IMG/VR virus record: IMGVR_UViG_3300031569_000008
Span: 1-49,957 of that record
Source of the DNA: a virus
Length of the DNA: 49,957 bases
Strand: one strand, 5' to 3'
Under the pieces are notes generated by a model. That model ran no database searches. It had not been told where the DNA came from and was given only the letters and a program-made list of their open reading frames with translations. A program made the translations under genes and the position numbers. Of the stretch, positions 17,315-27,500 are shown in pieces; the stretch's first letter is position 1, and the number at the start of each line of letters is the position of its first letter.

Positions 17315-19323
17315 TGGCTACACAATCACACAACAATTACACGATAACAAACGTAACATATTCAGTTGCAGCTGGAGCAAATGTTCATACTCTACACCCT
17401 ACTGCGGTTTTAACTATAACACCTAACCCTGGGTACAGCGTTACGGCTGAAGATTTTACCTGGGGAAATCCTAATTTAGCAAATATAGCTACAGTTGTTT
17501 TTACTCAAAGTGGTTTAAATATCACCTGTACTGTTACTTTTGATAACCCTTTCAACATGCCAGGTGCTAATACCGTTAGAAGCTTATGTATAAATGGAGC
17601 AGCTATAAAAGCTAGAGTGTCTATAGAAGGTAATTATAAAGCTTTAGGAGTTTCAACAAACATGGCTATTGTTTCTAATAGTTCAGTTCCAGAATCTATA
17701 TCTTACAGCGCTACGGGTTTAACTGGTTCTGAGATATTTATAATAGAAAAAACATATACAGCTGCTAATGGGTATTATTTTGCTCAAGACTTTTTAATAG
17801 AATATGAGTTAAACGACGCGGAAGATAGGTATAACTGTGTTGAAACTAAAACCATAGACTCTAGTGGTAGATTAACTTCTATTAACTTAAAGTTTTATTA
17901 CACGTTTCCTTCTAACTCTGTGTCTCAAGAAATTATTAGAGTTACAGTACCTGCTACAAAGGCAATAAAAGTTGAACTTGTAAAAATTACTGGATACAAC
18001 CTAAACACAACTAACATTGGACCGGCTGGTAGCTTTAGATCAATAAGAATATTTGGAGCGCCAACAGCAACATTTACGCTAGCTTCTAACAACGGAGCTA
18101 TATTGAGTTTTGAAACATACAACGCTAGCGAAGTTCTTTTGACATACACTACGACACCAACGTTGACTATACCTTCAGTTGGGTATTTTGACATTGATAT
18201 AACTATACCAGCTTCAAGCTCCTCTGCTACCTACTGCCTAACCTTAGGTGGTGGAAACTTAACATCACCTTTTGCTCAAATAAACCCTGTATGTTTGTAT
18301 CAATACAATGACGTTAGTTTAACTTTTACGGCTAGCGGAACTGGTTTAGCCGTAACAAGCACTCCTACTTCACTTGTTAAAACATTCCCTGCTTTGTCTA
18401 CACCGGTGGTAAACGGAACCGCATATGATGTGAGCTACACTTGGACAGTTCAAGGTTCTAGTGGACAAGTTTTATCTTTAGACAACCCTGGCGCTCCTAT
18501 TTTTTCAAACTATCCAGATATACCTCAACAATTATCATCAGCTATAACTAATACTAATGTATTACCTTTTGATAGTGTTGTTGGGCTTGTTGTTGGCATG
18601 AGATCGGAGCCTATAGATAACTACATACAAGGATATAGAACAATAACAGCTATATCAGGAAACAATGTTACTATAAGTGGCGCAGCTGTATCGCTTATTA
18701 ACGATCAAATAGTTTTATTTAATAGTAGAAAAGGAACAGAGCTATACTTAGATGCTGAGGCAACTTTAGACACTAGTCTTACGGTTGCTACAGTTACATT
18801 AGATGGTTACGTTGACAAATACGGTGATACTAATCAAACCTTTAATTTAGACTTGCTAGGTTTATTATCTGTTGGTAGCGCTAACAATTGTGTGGAATAT
18901 GATGTAGTTGTTGGAGCAAGAGGTGGAAGCATTAAGTATTATGATTGTATAACAAAAACGTTAAGAACAATATACGTAAACAAAGGAGATAGTAATTTTT
19001 CCATATGTGCGTTAAACAGTCCAGCGCCAGATGTTGATTCATTAGGATCTTTGTCTGTGTCTGCTAATGGAGATACGTGTGACAGCACTGGTGTTGATCA
19101 AACATGTGCAACTTGGAGTATAGTATATAATCCTGCAAAACCTTTAGCTAAATTTATAGATGTTAAATATATAAACTGTGTAACTTTAATAGAAGAAACA
19201 GTAAGTATTGGATATGGAGCAACAGCAACAACGCAATGCGCTACTAGACAATCCCCAACCAGTACTGATCCAGGTGATGGTGGAGCAACAATAACATTAA
19301 CAAATCTAACTTGTACACCTTAA
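17314..19323 (+). CDS. Beta-rich tail appendage / adhesin-like protein
   Basis: This 669-residue protein is made of repeated Ser/Thr/Gly-rich beta domains of Ig or fibronectin-like texture, with no helix-rich part. The C-terminus carries two related Cys modules, residues about 524-572 and 598-647. Each starts with Cys and a YDVVVG- or WSIVYN-type strand, then has Tyr/Ile-Asx-Cys-Ile/Val-Thr, and ends 'iCA' or 'qCA' before Ser-Pro. The two modules look like a duplication and may be receptor-binding or disulfide-linked knobs. The gene is translationally coupled to the nozzle gene, which supports a tail-tip location. The function is inferred, and the family is not one I can name. Confidence 0.6.
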   Translation: MATQSHNNYTITNVTYSVAAGANVHTLHPTAVLTITPNPGYSVTAEDFTWGNPNLANIATVVFTQSGLNITCTVTFDNPFNMPGANTVRSLCINGAAIKARVSIEGNYKALGVSTNMAIVSNSSVPESISYSATGLTGSEIFIIEKTYTAANGYYFAQDFLIEYELNDAEDRYNCVETKTIDSSGRLTSINLKFYYTFPSNSVSQEIIRVTVPATKAIKVELVKITGYNLNTTNIGPAGSFRSIRIFGAPTATFTLASNNGAILSFETYNASEVLLTYTTTPTLTIPSVGYFDIDITIPASSSSATYCLTLGGGNLTSPFAQINPVCLYQYNDVSLTFTASGTGLAVTSTPTSLVKTFPALSTPVVNGTAYDVSYTWTVQGSSGQVLSLDNPGAPIFSNYPDIPQQLSSAITNTNVLPFDSVVGLVVGMRSEPIDNYIQGYRTITAISGNNVTISGAAVSLINDQIVLFNSRKGTELYLDAEATLDTSLTVATVTLDGYVDKYGDTNQTFNLDLLGLLSVGSANNCVEYDVVVGARGGSIKYYDCITKTLRTIYVNKGDSNFSICALNSPAPDVDSLGSLSVSANGDTCDSTGVDQTCATWSIVYNPAKPLAKFIDVKYINCVTLIEETVSIGYGATATTQCATRQSPTSTDPGDGGATITLTNLTCTP

Positions 19324-19333
19324 TAAATAAAAT

Positions 19334-19675
19334 ATGCCTACACAAGCAATAACACTAACCTTCCCAACAGCAGTCAACGTGTCTTTACAAATTGGAGATA
19401 CGTTGTATTATGCTGGAGCTAATGACACTATTGTTGAAATAGGTGTTATTACAAATATAACTATAAACGCAAATGGATCCGTGTCTGTTGTGGCTCAAAT
19501 AGATACTCAAACATCACCACCAACAAACACTAGTTATATATTCTTTACAAAAGAAGCTAGAGGTAATACTTCTAACTTGAAAGGATACTACGCTGAGGCT
19601 CAGTTTAGAAACGATAAAACAATAGAGGTTGAATTATTTTCAGTTGGATCAGAAATATTTGAAAGTAGTAAATAA
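19334..19675 (+). CDS. Small conserved virion-associated protein
   Basis: This 113-residue all-beta protein opens with 'AITLTFPTAVNVSLQIGDTL' and closes with 'KGYYAEAQFRNDKTIEVELF' followed by 'SVGSEIFESSK'. I recall similar short proteins ending in 'GYYAEV.....AELF.V.SE...SSK' next to tail or baseplate genes of many marine phages, so it is probably a minor structural or tail-completion protein. It has no signal peptide and no catalytic motif. It sits 10 bases after the appendage gene and 33 bases before the first ejection protein gene. The exact role is unknown. Confidence 0.6.
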   Translation: MPTQAITLTFPTAVNVSLQIGDTLYYAGANDTIVEIGVITNITINANGSVSVVAQIDTQTSPPTNTSYIFFTKEARGNTSNLKGYYAEAQFRNDKTIEVELFSVGSEIFESSK

Positions 19676-19708
19676 CCTGTAATTATAATAAGATAAACAA
19701 TAAATAAA

Positions 19709-20347
19709 ATGGCACAAGGATTATATAAAAAATCACCTCTAAAAGTATTAACTGGGGGTATGATGGCTCAAGCTGCTGGTGGCCTAATGGGTATTGCTGG
19801 TGGTATTATCGGTAGTGGTAAAAGAAAAAGCGAACAAAGAGCAGCTCAAGCAGAGATGCAAAGAAACAAAGCTAGGTTTACAAATCTAGATACATCTAAT
19901 ATAGCTAACAACCTAGACAACGCTTACGAAGACTTGACGGTTAACACTGGAGCCGCTGATTTTGCTAGAGAACAATCTCAACAAAACATGGCTAACACAA
20001 TGGGTAGCATGAGCTCTGCAGCTGGAGGATCTGGTATTGCGGCTATGGCTCAAGCTTTAGCTGGTGCTGGAAATCAACAAGCGCAACAAGCATCTGTTAG
20101 TATAGGCCAACAAGAACAATCTAATCAAATGAAAGCTGCAGGTGGAAGAATGAGTATTCAAAACGCTGAAATGGCTGGAGAAAAAGATTCTAGGCAACAA
20201 GAAAAAGATAAAACAGAAACATTATTAGGTATGTCGCAGCAAAGATTAGGCGCGGCTAACGCAGCTAGAGACGCGGCTACACAATCTATAATGGGAGGAG
20301 TTGGTTCTATAGTAGGAGCTGGTGGAGACATGATAGATAATAGATAA
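19709..20347 (+). CDS. Internal virion / ejection protein (T7 gp14-like candidate)
   Basis: The 212-residue protein has an N-terminal Gly/Ala/Met-rich hydrophobic stretch ('AAGGLMGIAGGIIGSG', about residues 22-37). A helical, Gln/Ala/Arg-rich, low-complexity body follows to the end ('QQEQSNQMKAAGGRMSIQNA'). This matches podovirus pore-forming ejection proteins, which insert into the outer membrane during DNA delivery. The gene lies directly before two larger candidate ejection proteins, the usual T7 order (gp14, gp15, gp16). Identification rests on composition and order rather than a conserved motif. Confidence 0.6.
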   Translation: MAQGLYKKSPLKVLTGGMMAQAAGGLMGIAGGIIGSGKRKSEQRAAQAEMQRNKARFTNLDTSNIANNLDNAYEDLTVNTGAADFAREQSQQNMANTMGSMSSAAGGSGIAAMAQALAGAGNQQAQQASVSIGQQEQSNQMKAAGGRMSIQNAEMAGEKDSRQQEKDKTETLLGMSQQRLGAANAARDAATQSIMGGVGSIVGAGGDMIDNR

Positions 20348-20356
20348 TATAAAAAA

Positions 20357-21520
20357 ATGGGAAACGATACATTAATAAAAGGAGCTAGTTTAGCTTACGG
20401 AGGCGGTCAAACAGGTGGGTTTGTCAATCCTCAAGCTGGTTACGTACAGGGTATGAACGCGCCCATGTCTGAAATAGGTAGAGCAGCAATGCAAGAAGCT
20501 GCTTACAAACGTAAGCAAGATGAAGTTGAGTTAAAGAATTATGTTAACAAAATGGAGGACATACAGTTAGCTAAGGTTGAAGAATCTATGAGACCTGAAG
20601 TAACTCAATTCTTGATTGATAATAAAAATAACTATGCTGAAGCTGCTAGAATGGCCTCTGATGCAGATCCTGACGACCCTATGTATTCGCAAGCCGTTGC
20701 TGAGATGAATAAAATAAACTCAACTTTTAAGAATCTAAGTGAAAACTTGGATTTATTTAAAAAGAAAAGAACAGAGTATTATGATGACGTAAAAAACAAT
20801 ACTATAAGTAAGGGTTCTAACACAGACGCTTTAAACTCTTTGTTTAAAAACAGCGAATACAGTATAACTATAGATGAATATGGAGCGTTGTCAGTTGAAA
20901 ACGATGGTGAGTATGTTCCTTTGTCAGACTTTGACGAAGACACGGAGTATAATTACTTTCTAGTAAACAACGAGGGCTATAACTCGCTAATGACTTTAAC
21001 AGATAAAGCAAACACTGGGGCCACAAAAATAGAAGGCGGACTAGAGGATAGCTATAAATATCAATTAAACGGTATGTTTAACACTATGGGTAGAGAAGAT
21101 CTAATGTCCATGATGTATGACACTGTTATAAATGATACTCCGCTAATTGACAATGAAGGTTTTGATCCTTTGTTATTAGAAGTAGAAAATGAACAACAAT
21201 TAAGAACATGGTTGTCTAATACCTATCTTGAAAGTTTAAAAACAGTAGCAGCAGACGCCGCAAGAAAAAAAGATATAAAATCACGACCTAAAGAAAGTGT
21301 AGGTCAAAGAAGAGCGCGTAAACAAAGAGGAGCGGCTATGGATAGATATAGAGAAATAGCAAATGCACCTATAGCAGGTAAAGTTGTTCAAGGTTCTGGT
21401 GGTAAGTCTATAGTTTGGGTGGGTGATCCACCAATGGCTACAGCTGTTAGAAATGGAGCTCTAGATCCAACCGTTGTTATATATGACGAAAAGGACGCAC
21501 AAGATTGGTTAATAAATTAA
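20357..21520 (+). CDS. Candidate internal virion protein (T7 gp15 position)
   Basis: This 387-residue acidic protein is largely helical in residues 30-150, with a beta-containing middle (about 165-260) and a basic Arg/Lys stretch near 300-330 ('RRARKQRGAAMDRYREIA'). It has no signal peptide or catalytic motif. It lies between the gp14-like gene and the giant 3020-residue protein, spaced 9 and 11 bases from them, in the position of the second ejection protein in T7-like phages. Sequence similarity to gp15 is not evident by eye, so the role is inferred from order. Confidence 0.5.
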   Translation: MGNDTLIKGASLAYGGGQTGGFVNPQAGYVQGMNAPMSEIGRAAMQEAAYKRKQDEVELKNYVNKMEDIQLAKVEESMRPEVTQFLIDNKNNYAEAARMASDADPDDPMYSQAVAEMNKINSTFKNLSENLDLFKKKRTEYYDDVKNNTISKGSNTDALNSLFKNSEYSITIDEYGALSVENDGEYVPLSDFDEDTEYNYFLVNNEGYNSLMTLTDKANTGATKIEGGLEDSYKYQLNGMFNTMGREDLMSMMYDTVINDTPLIDNEGFDPLLLEVENEQQLRTWLSNTYLESLKTVAADAARKKDIKSRPKESVGQRRARKQRGAAMDRYREIANAPIAGKVVQGSGGKSIVWVGDPPMATAVRNGALDPTVVIYDEKDAQDWLIN

Positions 21521-21531
21521 ATTAAAATAAT

Positions 21532-24500
21532 ATGCCAGATTATATAGTAGGTGACAAAAAATACACAGATGAAGAGGCTAACGCCGCTGCTTCTAGTATG
21601 GGTTTAGACCTTAGTTCATGGGAAAAAAGTTTCGGAGCTAGAGTAGTAGCGGGAAACCAATCAGATCCTGCAAATGCGGAGGCGAATGCGGGGTCGGAAA
21701 ACAATCAAGCCTCAGAGAACCAAGAAGAATCGGGTGGATTTGGAAATCCTTCTTCTTCGGACTTGTTATTGATAGAAGGTAAAGACTTCGAAGTTTACAA
21801 TAAAAACCAAAATGGTGATAACTTCACGGATAGCTTTCCAGGAAGTAGAACGGATGCTATTGATCCACCTGCTTACCAACTTGAACTTGAAGACGAATTC
21901 AAAAACAACCCAGGTGATCCTGTTTTTTTTGGAGATCCTTACGTAGCTTTTTTAAAGAACAAACTAGAAAACTTAGAAGACCCAAATGGATCATCTGGAG
22001 TATTTATGGTTACAAAAAAAAGCTATTTAGAAAATGAAATAAAACGTATTGGACATGAGTACGCAGTTCAGCAAAACGAAGACCTTATAGAGAATGACGA
22101 TAAATACGAGACTAATTCTTATAATGATGTAACAGCAAGGATTAAAGAAGTTGACGATAAAATAAACGAATTAGACAAGCGTTATTATGATCCTAATAGT
22201 GAAAACCCTATTGACGAAGAATTTTATAACTTGCGTAAGCAAGGTTACGACGATGAGAAAGCAGATATTGTAGAACTACTACCGCTGTACGCTAGAAAAG
22301 CATACGAAGAGTCTAACTTGATACTACAAAAGATTTCAACAACAAATACTGGCGAAGCTAATAGCGCTGGTTTTTCAATTACTTCTGAGTTAGACGGTAA
22401 AGAAGATATAGAGCTTACAAAAGAAGTAAAAAACGAAATTCTAAATCAAGTTCATGGTGAAGAAAATAGAAGAACAAAGCTACGACTAATAGGATCTGTC
22501 ACAGACGAAGCTGTTAGCGAGACTATGGGTGTTGAGCAAAAAGAGATGCTTATTAACAATGCTAAAATGTCTGTTTTATCTGAAGCAGGTAAAAGAGCTT
22601 CTTTTGATATGGAGCTATTGCAAAACAATTTATTCGCGTCGGTTGATTCTGTAGAAGAGGTGACACAAGCTCAAATTGACGAATACAACATAGAAGCAGA
22701 AGCTATACAGAATAAGTATTATAATTTAGCTGCTCAATATGATTTTGATTTATCTAAAAAAGCTTTCATGAGCGATAACTTTGAAATGACTACTGAGTTC
22801 AAAGAGTGGAGAGATAAAAAAATACAAGACGGAGAGTTTTTAGCTAGCTCAGGAGATTTTGTAGCAACAATAGGCCAAGGATTAAGAGATTTTGGTACTG
22901 AATATCTTTATGGTACTGCTTCAATGGCTAACAGGCTTATACTTTACGGCGTAACAAAGCTTGGAGTAGATACACAAGCTTCTTACGATAGATTAAACTA
23001 CGTAGACGACTTGGTCGACAGTAGCTTCTTAAAAAATAACGCTTTTGGAACTTCTGATATTGGAGGTTCTTTATGGGAAGATGGTGTAAACGTTAGGTCT
23101 TCTTTTAAAACATTAGGTAACATGTTACCGTTCACGTTGGCTTTAGCTGCGTCTGTTAAAAAAGGGGATGTTCGTAAACTTAAAGATGTTTACAAAATGT
23201 TTGGCAAAAAAAAAGATGGACTTCAGTGGGGTAACATTGGTGTTACAGTGCCAAAGCTAAAGGTTGGTGGAAAAGTGCTTTTAGAAGGTGGCAAGAAAAA
23301 CTTAGGTGGCATAGGCATGAACACTCTTAGAATGGGTCAAGTCGCTTACATGGGAACTATAAGAGACAACTATAACGAAGCTATAGACATGGGTCTTACC
23401 GAAGGTCAGGCTTTAGCATATAGTAATATGGCTTCTTTCGCTACATCTGTAGTTCAAGGTATAATGCCCGACGCTAACTTCTTTAACACTAAAGCTGGTA
23501 AAGGCTTATTAGAAGCGTTTAAAGGTAATTTATCTAAAGCAGCTAACGCAAAAGCTATAAAAGAAGTAAGTAAACAATTTGCTAACAATCTTATTGGAGA
23601 AATTGGTGAAGAAGAAATGGAACTACTTCTTACAGACATGGCTAAGCTTACTGTAGGCTTATCAAATGAAACTGGTTTTTTAGATCTTCAAACTCAGTTT
23701 GAAACAGTAATGGGTACTATTATATTATCTGGATCAACCTCTGTTGCTACTTCTACTGTAGGTGGCGGTTATGCTAATATACAAAAACAAGTATACACGG
23801 AAATGAGAGCCAACGTCAATGGCGTTATGGAGAGCTTAAAAGCAAATAAAGAATATTCAGAAAACATATACAATAGAGCTAAAGCTGCTGGTAAAACAGA
23901 GCTTATGAATAGAGCTAAGCAAGATATGGATGCTGCGGATAAAGCGCTTCAACATGGTAATGATATAAAAAATGCTATAACTTTAGGCGGTGAGTTTGTT
24001 ACCGACGCTGAAATAAACTTATACATAGAAAAACAAAAATTACTTGATGCTAAGAAAGGCATGGGTGATAGTTCTACTGCTACAATAGAGATGACAGGGG
24101 CAGACGGTGCTGAGTATACATTTACTGGGGACTTACAGGGTATTAACGAAAGAATCTCTCAAATTGACGGTGAGATTACCTCAGGTCAAGTGGCTCAAAA
24201 CAAAGATGAGATATCAAGAAAAACAACTGAAGCATCTGAGAAAACAGCTAAAAAGCTAGGTATTGACACGAATACTTATGAAGACGATGAAGACTTAACT
24301 GTAGAAAACGCTAAAACAGCTGATCAAAAAGTTAAAGATAGAATAGCTGAAATAAACGCTGCCTTGCCTACTAGAAATAAAGGTAAAAAAGAAGATGAAC
24401 AAGATAAAGAAGTTAGCGTAAAAAGAGTAGGTGACAATGGTTTTGTAGTTCAATACAAAGATGGTACGCAAGAGATAATAATAAACAAAACAAAATCAGA

Positions 24501-27500
24501 AAAAAACAGCGAAACTACAGTTGCTCAACACGAGATACTACATGCTGTTTTAAACGAGACTTTAATGAAAAATCCTAAAGCAGCTCAAGCTATGGCTGGA
24601 GTTCTAAAGGATCAAGTTGATAACATGATAGCTAGAGGTTACGACCCTAGTTCCTACTTATCTGCAAAGCTACAAGCTTACAAGAACAACTCAGCAGATG
24701 TTCAAGCAGAGGAATTACTTACTTTCTTTTCAGACGGTATGGCTCAAGGTTTTATAGGTTTTGAAGAAAACTTATTTACTAAACTAAAAGACACGTTAAG
24801 ACAAACCTTTCAAAACTTAGGTATAAAAGGCATAGAGTTTAACACCGGTCAAGATGTTTATAATTTCTTAAAAGATTATAATAAATCTATGGCTAGTGGC
24901 AAAGGCATTAGAGGGTCTATATTAAACGTAGCTAAAAAAGGTGCTAAAGGTAGTTTAGTTAATGGTCTAGGCGCTCAAACAGCTTTGGAAAGAAACGTTA
25001 ACCAAACTTTTAATACAAAAGCTAAAGGCTATGGTAGCGCTATTGTAAACTTTTACACGCCTTACATTAAACAAGCAATATTTGGAAGCAATAAAAGTCT
25101 TTATGGTAACAAAGCGTTAGTTGGTGAAGTTAGAGGTTTTCAAGCTAAAATACTTGACATAGTAAAAAACCATAACAAATATGATCCTATATCTCTTACA
25201 GATAAAATAGGTAGATTGTTTGGGCCAACTGGAACTAGTGAAAACACTAAGAGTTCTAAAGATTTATATAGCACTACTGAAATGATAATGGGTCTAGATG
25301 AATCTATGAGTGAAGATCAAAGAATTGATCACATGAGTGATATGTCTGAATCTCAAAAAACTAGACTAGGTCAACTCGTGGGTTACGAGTACACTAATGA
25401 AGTAAAAAGAAGACTAAGAAAGTTTAGTAAAATACCTGGCTTTAAAGCTGTTGAGGAAAGTATATTGGCTGACATAACATATGGAACGACTAAGACGGGT
25501 AAAAGCGGAAGAGAAGTAAAAGTTCAAGGTATTGTTGGTATTGTAGAAAGATACAGTGGATCTATAGAGCTTAACAGGTGGATAAATGGTCAACTAGATA
25601 ATAAGATACAAGGTATAGTTGAAAGCTATAACTTAGGTAAAGAAGTTGATGGATTTAGTGAAAAAAGTGGTAAATCACCTACTATTAAAAAAGGTAAGTA
25701 TACTAACATAATAAAAACAAACGCTGTACCTAGTTTTGCTGTAAAGAAACTAAAAGAAACTGTAATAAAAGTTGTTAGAGTTTTAAAAACCTCTGTATTT
25801 AAACAAACTTCTAAAAACGTTACAATAGCGCCTTGGGTTAGAGAGTTTAAAAAAGAAATAGGTAATCAAAATGATATAGTATTTAAAGAGTTAATGGGTG
25901 GTTTAAAAAACAACAAGTTTTCTAACTACTTATTAAAGAACAAAAAAACTATATTAGAAAATATGACTACCACTTGGTTGGGCACTGCAATACCTATAGC
26001 TGTTCAAAAGAAAGTAGATGGTAAGTGGACAACTGAGTGGCAAGGTAGAAAGATTGATTTTGAGTCTAGCGCTGAAACAGGTAGAACATCTGGTTTAGAG
26101 ATGGTTAAAAGAAACATTAATATATCAGACAAACAGTTTTTATCTTACTTTGGTGAGGTTGTTGGTCCAGATGGTAATCTTTCATTGAAATCTTTAACAA
26201 GAGGTAGAAAAGAATCTTTAGCTAAAGCTATGGCAGAAGAGACTGGTTTAGAAATGATAGCTAATGACAACGAGGTTTTTAGTGAGTTAAACAAAAACCA
26301 AGAAATAGTAAACGTTGCCTCAGCATCTATAGATATATTAGATATAGGTAGAGATATAGAAAGAGGTAATTCTAAGTCAAACAAATCAGCAGCAGTTGTT
26401 CAAGAGGCTTTATTAAACATGATGGATCAAGCTATAGTAAATGGTGGTAGTTCAGATGCTTATTTAATGTACAAGTCAGAGCAACCTAATGACATACAAG
26501 CTTATGCTGATGAAATTGGTTTAGGTACTTATTTTGATGAAGGTAAAACTGGATTTAAAAAACCTTTGATAGAGTGGAAAGACATGCCTGTGTTATTTGG
26601 CCCTGCAGTTGAAACTTATAAAAAATCTATAACTAACAAAAATCAAGAGGCTTCAATGGAGCAGTTAGCTAAGTTCTCAAGTGCTTTAATAGACATATTA
26701 CCTCCAGAGTTAGTGGACGCTGTAGGTGATGACATGTTTAGTATAACATATAGTTATTTAGATGGCGCTAAGAAGAAGGCTGATGGAAAACCAGGAAAGT
26801 ATTATGATCTAGCTAAAAAAAGAAAAGCAAAAGGAGATCAAGATTCTGATACACAACTATCTTTTAACCCTTCTGATATAAGAATATTCAACTCTGCTAG
26901 TGGTGTAATGAAGCAGATAACTACTATATTAAAGAAAAATAAAACAGCAGCAGAAAAACAAGCTGAGATTGAAGATAAATTTGGTGACATTATAGCTAAA
27001 GCTGAAGTAGCAAACATAGAAGCTTTAAAATATATAATGAACAAAGCTACTGAGCTTATAGCCAAGAACCCTTCATTAGCTCCTGGTTTTATGAGATGGT
27101 TAGAATCATCAACAAGTAATGTAAAAGCTCAAAGAGGTTTAACTAGATTACCGTTAATACAATATGTAGATGGTTCTATGGAGGCTGATGAAAATCATAT
27201 ATTTTACGCTCAAGCTAGAGAGTTTGCTATAGATAGATCTACTAAGATGTATGAAAAGCAAACAGCTAAGTTTAAGAGAGAAAATACTTTAGATGAGTTT
27301 ATAAACCAAAGATTAGAAAAACACCCACCAGAGAAACACTTAAAGTTTAAAGGAGAGCACGTAGACCCTGCTGCTAACGTTATGTTGGACTTAGCTAAAG
27401 TAGCTTTAAAAACAGCAGCTACAATACACAGAATGGGTTTAGCTAATAAACCTAAACAACTACACGCTATAAATACTTTTGCTGAGCTAGAAATGGATAA

